Source of the DNA: Segatella copri
GTDB lineage: Bacteria > Bacteroidota > Bacteroidia > Bacteroidales > Bacteroidaceae
Direction of reading: 5' to 3'
NCBI RefSeq assembly: GCF_015074785.1
Contig: NZ_CP042464.1
Location: forward strand, 682,001 to 746,000
Length of the DNA stretch: 64,000 nt
Shown here piece after piece: positions 10,603 through 20,910 of the stretch (its first letter is position 1; every line of letters starts with the position of its first letter). Position numbers and translations under genes: made by a program. A model generated the notes under the pieces. That model ran no database searches, was not told the origin of the DNA, and saw nothing but the letters and a program-made list of their open reading frames with translations.

Positions 10603-11046
10603 ATGGAAAAAGACGAAAAGTTGCGCTTGCAGACTATCAGACAGGCGAGCATCAGGTATAAGCAGATTTCTTTGTGGCTTACAGCAGCAGTGGCTCTTGC
10701 CGTGCTCTTTGCCTGCAGATTATCTGCTCAATGCGATGATATGATAGCCCAGGTTGTTAACCCGCTGGTAGTGAGTGCGATATTCTCACTCGTTGCAAGT
10801 ACTGCTTATGGTGAAGCATGGAAGGCTGTTGCAAAGTCATCGCCAGCCAATCTCGCCAAGTTCTACATGGCGGCGCTGGTCATCAAGATGGTAGCCGGTA
10901 CATTGGTATTTCTCATCTATGTGCTGGTATGCGACAAGCAGAATATTCTAGGCTTTACCGCCATCTTCGCCCTTTTCTATGTCGTACTTCTCGTGTTCGA
11001 CTGCATCTACTTCGCTCGGGTAGAGAAAAAGAACCGTCTTTCATAA
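10603..11046 (+). CDS. AtpI-like membrane protein in the ATP synthase operon
   Basis: 147 residues with four predicted membrane helices (about 21-38, 50-68, 82-106 and 115-135) and a charged N-terminus. It sits between atpC and atpB, where Bacteroidetes operons carry a poorly conserved subunit I-like protein. AtpI assists c-ring assembly or Mg2+/Ca2+ supply in other bacteria. That role is inferred here from position and topology, since sequence identity to known AtpI is not obvious. Confidence 0.75.
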   Translation: MEKDEKLRLQTIRQASIRYKQISLWLTAAVALAVLFACRLSAQCDDMIAQVVNPLVVSAIFSLVASTAYGEAWKAVAKSSPANLAKFYMAALVIKMVAGTLVFLIYVLVCDKQNILGFTAIFALFYVVLLVFDCIYFARVEKKNRLS

Positions 11047-11094
11047 GCGGTTCTGAAACAAATAATTAATAAACAAAAGTAAGAATTAAAGAAT

Positions 11095-12203
11095 ATGAAA
11101 CATCTCAAGCAATTCCTCTTGATGGCGATGCTGCTCTTCACGCTGGCACCTCTGCAGGTATCGGCTAAGGAGAACATCGATGTGAAAGAGATATTGTGGG
11201 GTCATATCAAGGATTCTTATGAATGGCATATCACCAAGGTGGGAGATCATCCCGTAGTGATTCATCTGCCAATCATCGTTAACACCACTTCGGGCTGGCA
11301 CGTGTTCTGCAGCAGCGAATTCTCTGAAGAAAGAGACGCCAACGGCGACCGTCCCGGACCTTATAATCTGGTGATCAAGAACGGTGATGCACAGACGAAT
11401 CCCAACAAGATAGTAGAGAAGGTAGGTGGCCAGGAGGTTCGTCCTCTCGACATCTCCATCACGAAGACCGTTTGCGTGCTCTTCATCGATGCTATCATCC
11501 TGTTGGTTTGTATTCTGATTCCAGCTCGCTGGTGCAAGAAGCACAAGATAGATGATCCGGCACCTAAGGGATTTGTAGGACTGATGCACATGTTCGTCAT
11601 GTCGGTATATGAGGATGTGATCAAGGCTACGCTCGGTAAGGAGGCGCCAAAGTACGCACCATGGTTGCTTACTTGCTTCTTCTTCATCTTCGTTGCCAAC
11701 ATCATGGGTATCGTACCATTCCCTCCGGGTGGTGGTAACCTGACGGGTAATATCGCCTGCACCGCATTCTTCGGTGTAACGACATTCCTCATCACCAACT
11801 TTACCGGTACCAAAGAATACTGGAAGGAAATCTTCTGGCCAGAGGTACCAACCTGGTTGAAGGTCCCTGTGCCACTGATGCCATTCATCGAGCTTTTCGG
11901 TATCTTCACGAAACCGTTGGCTCTGATTATCCGACTCTTCGCCAACATGATGGCTGGTCACGCAATTGCTCTTGCCTTTGCAGCTATCATCTTCATTATG
12001 TTCAACATCAGTGAAGATGCCATCACCAACTATCTGGCGGGTACGGGTATGACAGTAGTAAGTGTTGCGATGAGTGTCTTCATGATGCTCCTCGAAGTTT
12101 TGGTAAGCTACATTCAGGCATTGGTATTCACCATGCTGAGTGCAGTATTCATCTCGCTGGCTCATGTAAAGCCTCATGAGGCAGAGCCAGAGGTAGTGAA
12201 GTA

Positions 12204-12204
<1 letters not shown>
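11095..12204 (+). CDS. atpB: ATP synthase Fo subunit a
   Basis: 369 residues. It forms the membrane stator with the proton half-channels. The essential arginine is R280 in PLALIIRLFANMMAGH. It has a cleavable-looking signal segment (1-24) and then an extra periplasmic domain of about 90 residues before the first core helix (about 125-143). This extension is typical of Bacteroidetes AtpB and makes it about 100 residues longer than the E. coli subunit. The AtpI-like gene is upstream and atpE downstream. Confidence 0.96.
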
Positions 12205-12547
<343 letters not shown>

Positions 12548-12570
12548 TCATCTCATCTGTCACTATCATC

Positions 12571-12617
12571 TGCCCCAAAGGAAACCTCAGGCATCAGCCT
12601 GATGTCTTTCCGGGGCA
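12571..12617 (+). promoter_or_regulatory. stem-loop in the atpE-atpF gap
   Basis: Imperfect hairpin with end stem TGCCCC/GGGGCA, continued by GGAAA/TTTCC and TCAGG/CCTGA blocks with small bulges. There is no T-run after it, so it is not a standard terminator. It may protect or process the mRNA behind atpE, whose product is needed in excess over the other subunits. Confidence 0.6.
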
Positions 12618-12680
12618 TGATAGAGATGATTATAGAGTTAGTTAAAATAAAACGTTTAAGTAAAACTTTAACCAGTATAT

Positions 12681-13181
12681 ATGGATTTATTAATTCCTGA
12701 TAGCGGTTTGCTCTTCTGGATGACGCTGGTCTTCATCATCGTCTTTGTCATCCTTGCCAAGTTTGGCTTCCCAGCCATCATTGGCATGGTGATAGCGCGC
12801 AAGGCTTTCATTGATGATAGTCTGAAGAAGGCTCACGAAGCCAACGAGAAGCTTGCCAATATCCAAAAAGAAGGTGAATCCATCTTGCAGGAAGCTCGCG
12901 AGAAGCAGGCTGCCCTCCTCAAGGAGGCTGCCGAAACCCGCGATGCCATTGTAGAGAAAGCACAGGATAAAGCACGCGAAGAAGGCGCTCGTCTCCTCTC
13001 TGATGCCAAGAAGCAGATTGAGACCGAGAAGCAGAACGCCATTCGTGAAATCCGCGGCCAGGTAGCCGAACTCTCTGTTCAGATTGCAGAGAAGGTGCTC
13101 AAGGCTAAGCTCTCTGACGACAAGGCACAGATGGATATGATAAATCGACTGCTGGACGAGGTTTCTTCTGACAACAAATAG
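12681..13181 (+). CDS. atpF: ATP synthase Fo subunit b
   Basis: 166 residues. It has one N-terminal membrane helix (LLFWMTLVFIIVFVILAKFGF, about 10-30), then a long charged coiled-coil helix rich in Lys/Glu/Ala (about 40-150). Two copies form the peripheral stalk holding F1 to subunit a. Start ATG at 12681. It is separated from atpH by 8 bp, so translation is probably coupled. Confidence 0.95.
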   Translation: MDLLIPDSGLLFWMTLVFIIVFVILAKFGFPAIIGMVIARKAFIDDSLKKAHEANEKLANIQKEGESILQEAREKQAALLKEAAETRDAIVEKAQDKAREEGARLLSDAKKQIETEKQNAIREIRGQVAELSVQIAEKVLKAKLSDDKAQMDMINRLLDEVSSDNK

Positions 13182-13189
13182 TAAAGCTT

Positions 13190-13726
13190 ATGGATATAGG
13201 TGTAATATCGGTGCGTTATGCCCGTGCTCTCATCAAGGCTGCACTCGGCATGAAGCTCGAAGATCAGGTCTACCAGGAGATGCAGACGCTCTTTAAGAGC
13301 TACATCGACGTGCCTGAACTGAGATTTACGATAGACAACCCTATGCTTTCCAAAGACAAGAAAGAGGCACTTCTCATCACAGCCCTGGGCAAAGAGCCTA
13401 CGGAACTGAGCAAGAAGTTTATCGCTCTCGTCTTGAAAGAGGATAGGGAGAGCACCCTGCAATTCATGGCTGCTTCGTATATCACTCTTTACAGGAAACA
13501 GAAGAACATCATCCGCGGTAAGCTGATCACCGCCACTGCCGTTGACGCCTCTACGGAGGATAAGATGCGCAAGATGGTGGAGCAGAGAACGAAAGGTACT
13601 GTGGAGTTCAAGACCGAGGTGAACCCTGAACTGATTGGCGGTTTCATCCTTGAGTATGATACTTACAGAATGGATGCGAGCGTAAAGACTAAGCTCAACA
13701 ACATTCTGACACAGCTCAAAAAGTAA
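13190..13726 (+). CDS. atpH: ATP synthase F1 subunit delta
   Basis: 178 residues. The N-terminal helical domain (YARALIKAALGMKLEDQVYQ...) and C-terminal motif GGFILEYDTYRMDASVKTKLNNI match delta/OSCP. It joins the b stalk to the top of F1. Codon and length are normal. It is followed by the large inverted repeat at 13750-13864, which separates it from atpA. Confidence 0.95.
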   Translation: MDIGVISVRYARALIKAALGMKLEDQVYQEMQTLFKSYIDVPELRFTIDNPMLSKDKKEALLITALGKEPTELSKKFIALVLKEDRESTLQFMAASYITLYRKQKNIIRGKLITATAVDASTEDKMRKMVEQRTKGTVEFKTEVNPELIGGFILEYDTYRMDASVKTKLNNILTQLKK

Positions 13727-13749
13727 TTTTTTTGAGTAGTTAAGAATTT

Positions 13750-13864
13750 AAGAAGTTAAAGGAGTTAAGACAACACCTTTATCCTGATAAAACAGGAGGA
13801 CTTCTTGATAATGAGAGAAAACTGGATATAAGATAAGCTATTGTCTTAACTCCTTTAACTTCTT
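13750..13864. repeat. 24-bp perfect inverted repeat between atpH and atpA
   Basis: The arm at 13750-13773 is the exact reverse complement of 13841-13864, with a 67-bp loop containing a small hairpin (TCCTGATAAAACAGGA). Outside the arms the complementarity continues imperfectly through AGTTAAG/CTTAACT blocks. The arms consist of repeated GTTAA units. There is no T-run after it, and the downstream genes atpA and atpG must be read through it or from a promoter not seen. Confidence 0.9.
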
Positions 13865-13908
13865 TCAACTCCTTAACTCCTCATTTAACAATTAAAGTAA
13901 ATAACAAA

Positions 13909-15495
13909 ATGTCAGATAAAATTAAACCAAGTGAGGTGTCTGAGGTTCTTCAGCAGCAGCTCCAGGAGGTTAATGGCTCTCAGCAGTTTGACGAGGTGGG
14001 TACCGTGCTTACCGTCAGCGATGGCGTGGCTCGTATCTATGGTCTGCGCAATGCCGAGGCTAATGAACTTCTTGAGTTTGAGAACGGAACCATGGCTATC
14101 GTCATGAACTTGGAGGAAGACAATGTAGGTTGTGTCCTCTTAGGTCCTACAGCTGGCATCAAGGAGGGACAGAGCGTGAAGCGTACACACCGTATCGCTT
14201 CTATCCGCGTAAACGACAACTTCCTCGGACGTGTCGTAAACCCTCTGGGTCAGGCTATTGATGGTCTGGGTGACATCGACCTCACCGATTCTTTCGAGAT
14301 GCCTTTGGATCGCAAGGCACCTGGTGTAATCTATCGTCAGCCAGTAAAGGAACCTCTTCAGACTGGTTTGAAGGCGGTAGACTCTATGATTCCTATCGGT
14401 CGTGGACAGCGTGAGTTGATCATCGGTGACCGTCAGACCGGTAAGACTGCCATCGCAGTGGATACCATCATCAACCAGAAGAGTTTCTATGAGGCTGGCA
14501 AGCCAGTATATTGTATCTATGTAGCTATCGGTCAGAAAGCATCTACCGTTGCAGCATTGGTACAGAACCTCAAGGAGCATGGCGCCCTGCCATATACCAT
14601 TATCGTAAGTGCTACCGCTGCCGATCCTGCAGCCATGCAGTATTACGCACCATTTGCCGGTGCAGCTATCGGTGAGTACTTCCGCGACCGCGGTTACTCA
14701 GCTCTCGTAGTATACGATGACTTGAGTAAGCAGGCTGTGGCTTACCGTGAGGTATCTCTGATCCTTCGCCGTCCATCTGGACGTGAGGCTTATCCTGGTG
14801 ATGTCTTCTATCTCCACTCTCGTCTGTTGGAGCGTGCCGCTCGTATCAACGACCAGCAGGAGGTAGCCGAGCAGATGAACGACCTTCCAGAGTGCATGAA
14901 GGGTCACGTTAAGGGTGGTGGTTCTTTGACAGCCCTTCCTATCATCGAAACACAGGCTGGTGACGTATCAGCATACATCCCAACCAACGTGATTTCCATC
15001 ACCGACGGTCAGATCTTCCTTGAGACCGACCTCTTCAACCAGGGCTTCCGTCCAGCTATCAACGTAGGTATCTCCGTATCTCGTGTAGGTGGTTCTGCCC
15101 AGATCAAGAGTATGAAAAAGGTGGCTGGTACACTGAAGATTGATATGGCTCAGTATCGTGAGCTGGAAGCCTTCTCTAAGTTCTCTAGCGATATGGATGC
15201 CGTAACAGCGATGACTCTGGACCGTGGCCGTAAGAACGACCAGTTGCTGGTTCAGCCTCAGTACCGCCCAATGCCGGTAGGCGAGCAGGTAGCTATTCTC
15301 TATTGTGGTGTTCACGGATTGATGCACGACGTGCCAATGGATAAGGTTCGCGACTGTCAGGATCAGTTCCTCGATGCAATGCGCAGCCAGCACGCTGATG
15401 TGATTGAGACTTTGGGCGATGGTAAACTCACCGACGATGCCATTAAGGCAGTCGAGGAGACCATGGCTAATGTTGCAGGACAATATAAAGCGTAA
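13909..15495 (+). CDS. atpA: ATP synthase F1 subunit alpha
   Basis: 528 residues. It is the regulatory nucleotide-binding subunit alternating with beta in F1. The P-loop GDRQTGKT is at 173-180. The arginine-finger region is in the conserved [19 protein letters not shown] segment, and VYDDLSKQA is conserved. The length is slightly above the E. coli protein (513), as in relatives. The start is 182 bp after atpH, an unusually long gap for this operon, filled by the inverted repeat. Confidence 0.98.
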   Translation: MSDKIKPSEVSEVLQQQLQEVNGSQQFDEVGTVLTVSDGVARIYGLRNAEANELLEFENGTMAIVMNLEEDNVGCVLLGPTAGIKEGQSVKRTHRIASIRVNDNFLGRVVNPLGQAIDGLGDIDLTDSFEMPLDRKAPGVIYRQPVKEPLQTGLKAVDSMIPIGRGQRELIIGDRQTGKTAIAVDTIINQKSFYEAGKPVYCIYVAIGQKASTVAALVQNLKEHGALPYTIIVSATAADPAAMQYYAPFAGAAIGEYFRDRGYSALVVYDDLSKQAVAYREVSLILRRPSGREAYPGDVFYLHSRLLERAARINDQQEVAEQMNDLPECMKGHVKGGGSLTALPIIETQAGDVSAYIPTNVISITDGQIFLETDLFNQGFRPAINVGISVSRVGGSAQIKSMKKVAGTLKIDMAQYRELEAFSKFSSDMDAVTAMTLDRGRKNDQLLVQPQYRPMPVGEQVAILYCGVHGLMHDVPMDKVRDCQDQFLDAMRSQHADVIETLGDGKLTDDAIKAVEETMANVAGQYKA

Positions 15496-15501
15496 TAGCC
15501 T

Positions 15502-16476
15502 ATGCCGTCATTAAAAGAGATAAAAACTCGCATAGCCAGCGTTAACAGTACCCGTAAGATTACGAGTGCGATGAAGATGGTGGCTTCCAGTAAGTTGCAT
15601 CATGCTCAGGTAGCTATCCAGAATATGCTGCCTTATGGAAATATGCTGGAACATATCCTCAAGAGTTTCCTGGTAAGTACTCCGAATGTCGACCATCCGT
15701 TGCAGTTGGAGCACAAGGAGACCAAGCGTGTAGCTCTTGTGGTATACAGTTCTAACAGCAGCTTGTGTGGTGGATTCAATTCCAACGTTATCAAGATGAT
15801 GATGCATGCGGTGGACGAGTATAAGGCTCAAGGCATTGACGACATCACGGTATATCCTATCGGACGAAAAGTGGCAGAGAAGGCACAGAAACTGGGTTTG
15901 AAGATTGGCGGTAACTTTAATGATCTTGCCGATCATCCTCATGCCAGCGCCTGTGCAGATATCGCCCATTCACTTGCCAAGCAGTATGCTGCTGGTGAGC
16001 TCGATAAGGTGGAGATGATTTATCATCACTTTAAGAGTGCCGGTTCACAGATTCTGACCCGCAAGACTTTCTTGCCTATTGACCTCAGCACTGAGGCGAT
16101 AGGAGTGGACAACGATCGTGACCTTACCTCTAATGTGGCTACGGCAAAGGCTCAGGAATATCTGCGCCAAAAGCAGGCTGAAGCTGACGGACGCCAGAGT
16201 TCTGAGGCAAAACCTCTGAATGATGACTTCATTGTAGAGCCAGACTTGGAGACTGTTTTGGGAGTCTTGATTCCTAAGCAGCTTCGTCTGATGATTTATA
16301 CAGCGTTGCTGGATAGCCAGGCGAGTGAGCATGCTGCCAGAATGGTGGCCATGCAGACCGCTACGGATAATGCCGATGAACTCTTGCGCGAACTTAACTT
16401 GCAGTACAACAAGAGTCGTCAACAGGCCATTACTAATGAATTGCTTGATATAGTGGGAGGTAGCGTAAACAACTAA
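15502..16476 (+). CDS. atpG: ATP synthase F1 subunit gamma
   Basis: 324 residues. It is the central rotor shaft. The N-terminal helix MPSLKEIKTRIASVNSTRKI and the conserved C-terminal helix (ASEHAARMVAMQTATDNADE, then LNLQYNKSRQQAITNEL) are unmistakable. It is longer than E. coli gamma (287), with an insertion around 195-240 (QKQAEADGRQSSEAKPLNDD). It starts 6 bp after atpA and is the last gene of the operon, followed by a terminator. Confidence 0.97.
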   Translation: MPSLKEIKTRIASVNSTRKITSAMKMVASSKLHHAQVAIQNMLPYGNMLEHILKSFLVSTPNVDHPLQLEHKETKRVALVVYSSNSSLCGGFNSNVIKMMMHAVDEYKAQGIDDITVYPIGRKVAEKAQKLGLKIGGNFNDLADHPHASACADIAHSLAKQYAAGELDKVEMIYHHFKSAGSQILTRKTFLPIDLSTEAIGVDNDRDLTSNVATAKAQEYLRQKQAEADGRQSSEAKPLNDDFIVEPDLETVLGVLIPKQLRLMIYTALLDSQASEHAARMVAMQTATDNADELLRELNLQYNKSRQQAITNELLDIVGGSVNN

Positions 16477-16504
16477 GTTGCGCATCTCTTCAATCTATAA
16501 AATT

Positions 16505-16552
16505 AAATCGGGATGTTTGCAGTTCTGAACTTGCAGACATCCCGATTTTTTT
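16505..16552 (+). terminator. terminator of the ATP synthase operon
   Basis: Stem AAATCGGGATGT with ACATCCCGATTT, an inner AGTTC/GAACT stem, then a run of seven T. It lies 28 bp after atpG. Confidence 0.85.
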
Positions 16553-16723
16553 ATCTCCCTTAGTTACGAATACTATCTCCCTTAGTTACGAATGCTATCT
16601 CCCTTAGTTACGAATGCTATCTCCCTTAGTTATGGGTATTATCTCCCTTAGTTACGAAAATATCTCCGAAGGTTATGAAATTATCTCCGAAGGTTATGAA
16701 AATATCTTTTGGAGATATTCTCC
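16552..16723. repeat. 22/21-bp tandem repeat (minisatellite) between atpG and recQ
   Basis: Seven head-to-tail units. The first four, from 16552, are 22 bp and begin TATCTCCCTTAGTTACGAA. The fifth (16640-16660) is 21 bp with the same core. Two 21-bp variants follow (16661-16702) beginning TATCTCCGAAGGTTATGAA, then a degenerate unit that forms a small palindrome (ATATCTTTTGGAGATAT). There are no spacers, so it is not CRISPR. It lies between convergent genes and reaches the recQ stop codon. Confidence 0.92.
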
Positions 16724-16725
16724 TG

Positions 16726-18588
16726 TTATAGTCCTGTATATTTCCTGATAGCCTTGATGAAGGTATCGCCATATTTATTGAGCTTGAATTCTCCGATACC
16801 ACTGATCAGGCTCATGGCATTCTTGGTGGTAGGTTTCATTCTTGCGAGTTCATGAAGGCTCTTGTCGCTGAGTACGATATATGGAGGATAACCCTGTTCG
16901 TCGGCAAGGTTCTTGCGTATCTTTCTGAGGTGTTCAAAGAGCCCTTTGTCTTCCACGCCTTTCGAGTCTTCCTGGAAGATGACACGTTCGGCATGCACCT
17001 CAGGAATGAGATTTCCCGGCTGGGCGATAGCGCCCTTCCTGTTGCGTACCGTTTTCTGTGGGCGGGTGGCTTTATCATCTTCTTCGATATAAGCCAGTGA
17101 AACATGATGTTCTCCCTTCAGTACCTTCCAGCCTAAATCGGTAACCTTCATGTAGTTGTGGTTGTTGTAGGCAATCTCGAAGAATCCCATCTGCAGCATC
17201 TGCAGCAGATAAGCATTCCAGTCCTTAGATGTTGTATCCCTGCCCACACCGAAGGTTTTCATCTCGTTGTATTTGTTTTTCACAACGGCAGAAGAATGCA
17301 TGCCTCTCAGAATCTCGATGCAGGTACCTACTGCAATATGCTCACCCGAACGGACCACGGCACTCAGGGCTTTCTGGGCTCTGATGGTGCCGTCGAAGGT
17401 GCGTGGAGGATTCTTGCAAACATCACAGTTGCCGCAGTTGCAGGATGATGTCTCGCCAAAATAATTCAGCAGAATGCGTCGTCGGCATACTCTCGATTCG
17501 GCATATTCCTCCATGCGGCGCAGTTTCTCCATATTCACATCACGCTGTCCGCTTTCTTCACAGAAAGAACGGAGGGTGATGATGTCGGCCATCGAATAGA
17601 ACAGCACGGTATCTGATGGTGCTCCATCTCTTCCGGCTCTACCTATTTCCTGATAGAAACTCTCTATGCTTTTAGGCATATTATAGTGGATTACCCAGCG
17701 CACATTGCTCTTGTCGATGCCCATTCCGAAAGCGATGGTAGCACATACCACCTGAATCTGGTCCATCTTGAACCGCTCCTGTACTGATGCTCTGGTCTGG
17801 GCAGTCATTCCGGCGTGATAGGCTGCGGCATTGATCCCCAAATCGATAAGTTCCTGAGCTACCATTTCGGTGTTCTTGCGGGAGAGACAGTAGATGATGC
17901 CTGCTTCTTCCGGATGATTACTGATGAAGCGGGTGATGTATTGGAGCTTTGCCTTTTTGGTGCTCTCCTGTCTTACGGTGAGGGAGAGGTTGGGGCGGTC
18001 GAAACTGCTTACGAACGTCTGCCCATTGAGATGAAGCTGGCGTATGATATCTTCGCGTGTTATCTTGTCGGCTGTGGCTGTGAGCGCCATCACCGGGACA
18101 TTGCGGAAATTCTCGTGCAGCATACCGAGTTGCGAATACTCCGGACGGAAATCGTGTCCCCACTGACTGATGCAGTGGGCCTCGTCAACGGCAAAGAGCG
18201 AAATCTTGATGTTGCTGAATAAATAAGGTATCTCGCTGATGAGTTTTTCGGGCGAAACATAAAGGAGTTTCAGTTCTCCCTTCTCGCATCGGCGGCGGAT
18301 GATGAGTTCATCGGTCGTGTCGTTTCCGCTGTTCAGTGCCTCTGCCGGGATACCGTTTGCCTTGAGTGCCTCCACCTGGTCGTGCATCAGACTGATGAGC
18401 GGTGAAATGACCACAGCGGTACCTTCCATTGCTAATGCGGGAACCTGGTAGCACAGACTCTTTCCACCACCAGTCGGCATGAGAACCAGACAGTCGTGTC
18501 CCTGCATTACCTCTCTGATAATCGCCTCCTGGTTGGGGCGGAAGGAATCGTATCCAAAATAGCTTTTTAATATCTCGTTTATCTGCAT
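16726..18588 (-). CDS. recQ: ATP-dependent DNA helicase RecQ
   Basis: 620 residues. It is a 3'-5' DNA helicase for recombination and fork repair. The Walker A TGGGKS is at 39-44, the DEAH box at 135-138 followed by [13 protein letters not shown], and helicase C motif VI is [10 protein letters not shown]. The zinc-binding cysteines [12 protein letters not shown]...CNCGNCDVC are present. A winged-helix RQC domain and a C-terminal HRDC domain (about 535-615, [20 protein letters not shown]) follow. The full length is normal. A minus-strand -7 box CAAAGGTA (18645-18652 in plus-strand letters) lies upstream. Confidence 0.97.
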   Translation of the reverse strand: MQINEILKSYFGYDSFRPNQEAIIREVMQGHDCLVLMPTGGGKSLCYQVPALAMEGTAVVISPLISLMHDQVEALKANGIPAEALNSGNDTTDELIIRRRCEKGELKLLYVSPEKLISEIPYLFSNIKISLFAVDEAHCISQWGHDFRPEYSQLGMLHENFRNVPVMALTATADKITREDIIRQLHLNGQTFVSSFDRPNLSLTVRQESTKKAKLQYITRFISNHPEEAGIIYCLSRKNTEMVAQELIDLGINAAAYHAGMTAQTRASVQERFKMDQIQVVCATIAFGMGIDKSNVRWVIHYNMPKSIESFYQEIGRAGRDGAPSDTVLFYSMADIITLRSFCEESGQRDVNMEKLRRMEEYAESRVCRRRILLNYFGETSSCNCGNCDVCKNPPRTFDGTIRAQKALSAVVRSGEHIAVGTCIEILRGMHSSAVVKNKYNEMKTFGVGRDTTSKDWNAYLLQMLQMGFFEIAYNNHNYMKVTDLGWKVLKGEHHVSLAYIEEDDKATRPQKTVRNRKGAIAQPGNLIPEVHAERVIFQEDSKGVEDKGLFEHLRKIRKNLADEQGYPPYIVLSDKSLHELARMKPTTKNAMSLISGIGEFKLNKYGDTFIKAIRKYTGL

Positions 18589-18644
18589 GATTGCCGTTTT
18601 ATGTTTTCTGCCTTTACCGGCATGTTTTTGTTTTGTTTTTCATG

Positions 18645-18652
18645 CAAAGGTA
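18645..18652 (-). promoter_or_regulatory. -7 box for recQ
   Basis: The minus strand reads TACCTTTG, about 57 bp before the recQ start. No clear TTTG -33 element was found at the right distance. Confidence 0.5.
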
Positions 18653-18744
18653 ATGAATAATCTGCATAAATAAAAGTTTTCTCCAAGAAAAAGTGCATAT
18701 TTCAAGTAAAAAACTTTGCAAAGAGCGAAAAACAGGAGGAAAAG

Positions 18745-18775
18745 TTTGGTATGTGGAAAAAATGTATTACTTTTG
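18745..18775 (+). promoter_or_regulatory. promoter for the M49 peptidase gene
   Basis: TTTG (18745-18748), 19 bp, TACTTTTG (18768-18775). It lies 20 bp before the ATG, so the 5' leader is very short. Confidence 0.7.
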
Positions 18776-18795
18776 CATGGTAAAAACAGATAAAA

Positions 18796-20802
18796 ATGGC
18801 AAAATGTAATGTAAACACTCAAGAGCGATTTGCCGATATCCAGATGCTCCGTTATGAGCTGAAGGGTTTCGAAAACCTGTCGCTCACACAGAAAATTTAT
18901 ATTTATTGCTTGTCGAAGGCAACCCTCTTGGGACGAGATATTACCTTCGACCAGCAGGGCAAATACAACCTGCGCATCCGTAAAACCCTGGAGGCTGTAT
19001 ACCGTCATTACGAGGGTAATCGAGAAAGCGAAGATTTCAAGGCTTTCGAAGTTTATCTGAAGCGTGTCTGGTTTGCCAGCGGCATTCATCATCACTATGG
19101 ATGTGAAAAGTTTGTGCCAGGATTTTCAGAGGAATCTTTCTATGAGATGGTTGGGGCTGTAGCCGATGAATACCTGCCTCTTTCCAAGGGGCAGAGCAAG
19201 GAAGACCTGTTGGGCATTCTGGTGCCTGTCATCTTCAATCCGGAAGTCATGCCTAAGCGCGTGAATCAGACGGATGGCGAGGATCTGGTACAGACTTCAG
19301 CCTGCAATTTCTATGAGAATGTTTCTCAGACAGAAGTAGAACGTTTCTATGCCAGGATGAAGGAAGAGGGCAACGAACAGGCTCCTTCTTATGGTCTGAA
19401 CTCTAAACTGACCAAGCGTAATGGTGAACTGGTGGAGCTGAAATGGACCGAAGACGGACTCTATGGCGCAGCTATCAAGGAGATTGTTTCCTGGTTGCTC
19501 CGTGCTCAGAAATATGCAGAAAATGAGGAACAGAAACATCTCATCGATCTCCTGGTGAAGTATTATCGTACAGGCGATCTCAAGGATTTCGACCGTTACA
19601 GCATTGCCTGGGTGCAGCAGCATGAGGGAATGATTGATTTCATCAACGGATTTATTGAAGTGTATGGCGATCCGCTCGGACTGAAAGGTACTTGGGAAGG
19701 CATCGTAGAATATAAGGATCTTGAAGCTACGAAGCGCACCCAGACCATCAGTCAGAATGCCCAGTGGTTTGAGGACCATTCACCTGTAGACCCACGTTTC
19801 CGCAAGCCGGAGGTGAAGGGTGTTACAGCCAATGTCATCTGTGCGGCGATGTTGGGTGGCGAAGAGTATCCAGCTTCTGCCATCGGCATCAATCTTCCGA
19901 ATGCCAACTGGATCCGTCAGGAATATGGTTCTAAGAGTGTGACCATCGGTAATCTGACCGAGGCATATAACAAGGCAGCTCAAGGCAATGGTTTCCGCAA
20001 TGAATTCGTTATCGACGAGGATACCATCAGTCTGATGAATCAGTACGAAGATATTACAGATGATCTGCATACCGACCTGCATGAGTGTCTGGGACATGGT
20101 AGCGGACAGCTTTTGCCTGGTACCGACCCTGATGCACTGAAGGCGTATGGCAGTACGATAGAAGAGGCGAGAGCCGATCTTTTCGGACTCTATTATGTAG
20201 CCGACCATAAATTGGTAGAACTGGGTCTGACTCCGAATGATGAGGCATACAAGGCTCAGTATTACGGTTATCTGATGAACGGTCTGCTCACCCAGACCAT
20301 CCGCATCAAGGAAGGCGACAAGATAGAGGAAGCCCACATGCGCAACCGTGCGCTGATAGCCTGGTGGGTGATGGAACATGCCGAGGGTGCTGTGGAACTG
20401 GTGAAGATGGATATGAACTATGCTTCTGCCGAGGATGCTTTGAAGGACAGTGAGGGCAATATCATTACGACGAAGACTTATGTGAAGATTAATGATTATG
20501 CCAAGCTCCGCCATCTCTTCGGTGAGTTGCTTGCTGAAATTCAGCGCATCAAGAGCGAGGGCGATTTCGAGGCTGCCCGCCTGTTGGTTGAGAAGTATGC
20601 CGTGAATATTGATCCGGAATTGCACCGCGAGATACTGGCAAGATACAAGAAACTGAATCTCGCTCCATACAAGGGATTCATCAACCCGAAGATGACACTG
20701 GAGATGGATGAAGAAGGCGAAATTACAGACGTAGTATTGGATTACGAGGAGAGCTATGTCGACCAGATGTTGCGCTACTCTGATGAATACGGAACGCTTT
20801 AG
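18796..20802 (+). CDS. dipeptidyl peptidase III-like metallopeptidase (family M49)
   Basis: 668 residues. The zinc motif HECLGH is at 429-434 (the M49 HExxGH pattern), with the second zinc ligand in EEARADLFGLYY (about 456-467). M49 enzymes cleave dipeptides from the N-terminus of oligopeptides. There is no signal peptide, so it is probably cytoplasmic, whereas some Bacteroides homologues are exported. Homologues are sometimes mislabelled as dihydrofolate reductase. It stands alone with its own promoter and is followed by an imperfect inverted repeat. Confidence 0.92.
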   Translation: MAKCNVNTQERFADIQMLRYELKGFENLSLTQKIYIYCLSKATLLGRDITFDQQGKYNLRIRKTLEAVYRHYEGNRESEDFKAFEVYLKRVWFASGIHHHYGCEKFVPGFSEESFYEMVGAVADEYLPLSKGQSKEDLLGILVPVIFNPEVMPKRVNQTDGEDLVQTSACNFYENVSQTEVERFYARMKEEGNEQAPSYGLNSKLTKRNGELVELKWTEDGLYGAAIKEIVSWLLRAQKYAENEEQKHLIDLLVKYYRTGDLKDFDRYSIAWVQQHEGMIDFINGFIEVYGDPLGLKGTWEGIVEYKDLEATKRTQTISQNAQWFEDHSPVDPRFRKPEVKGVTANVICAAMLGGEEYPASAIGINLPNANWIRQEYGSKSVTIGNLTEAYNKAAQGNGFRNEFVIDEDTISLMNQYEDITDDLHTDLHECLGHGSGQLLPGTDPDALKAYGSTIEEARADLFGLYYVADHKLVELGLTPNDEAYKAQYYGYLMNGLLTQTIRIKEGDKIEEAHMRNRALIAWWVMEHAEGAVELVKMDMNYASAEDALKDSEGNIITTKTYVKINDYAKLRHLFGELLAEIQRIKSEGDFEAARLLVEKYAVNIDPELHREILARYKKLNLAPYKGFINPKMTLEMDEEGEITDVVLDYEESYVDQMLRYSDEYGTL

Positions 20803-20803
20803 A

Positions 20804-20905
20804 AAGTTAATAGTTAAGAGTTGATAGTTTATAGGGCAATCTTGCTATACGGCAACCATGCTATACGGCGAAGCCGCTATAAACTGTTAACTATAAACTT
20901 TAAAA
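20804..20905. repeat. imperfect inverted repeat before the Nudix gene
   Basis: AGTTGATAGTTTATAG (20819-20834) pairs with CTATAAACTGTTAACT (20877-20892), 14 of 16 positions. The flanks and interior carry more AGTTAATAGTT-type units and a duplicated GCTATACGGC (two direct copies). It belongs to the same style of intergenic repeat as at 13750 and 44716. Confidence 0.75.
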
Positions 20906-20910
20906 AAACG

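Noticed and set aside
11086..12177. A 363-codon open frame on the minus strand opposite atpB
   Set aside because: It is rich in His, Glu and Arg with no family features, and atpB in the same stretch is a certain gene with the essential Arg280.
16552..16723. CRISPR array
   Set aside because: The 22/21-bp units are contiguous without spacers, and no cas gene is near.
20821..20910. An upstream start for the Nudix gene at 20821
   Set aside because: The 30 extra codons lie entirely in the imperfect inverted repeat and have no similarity to the Nudix N-terminus; the ATG at 20911 gives the usual length.
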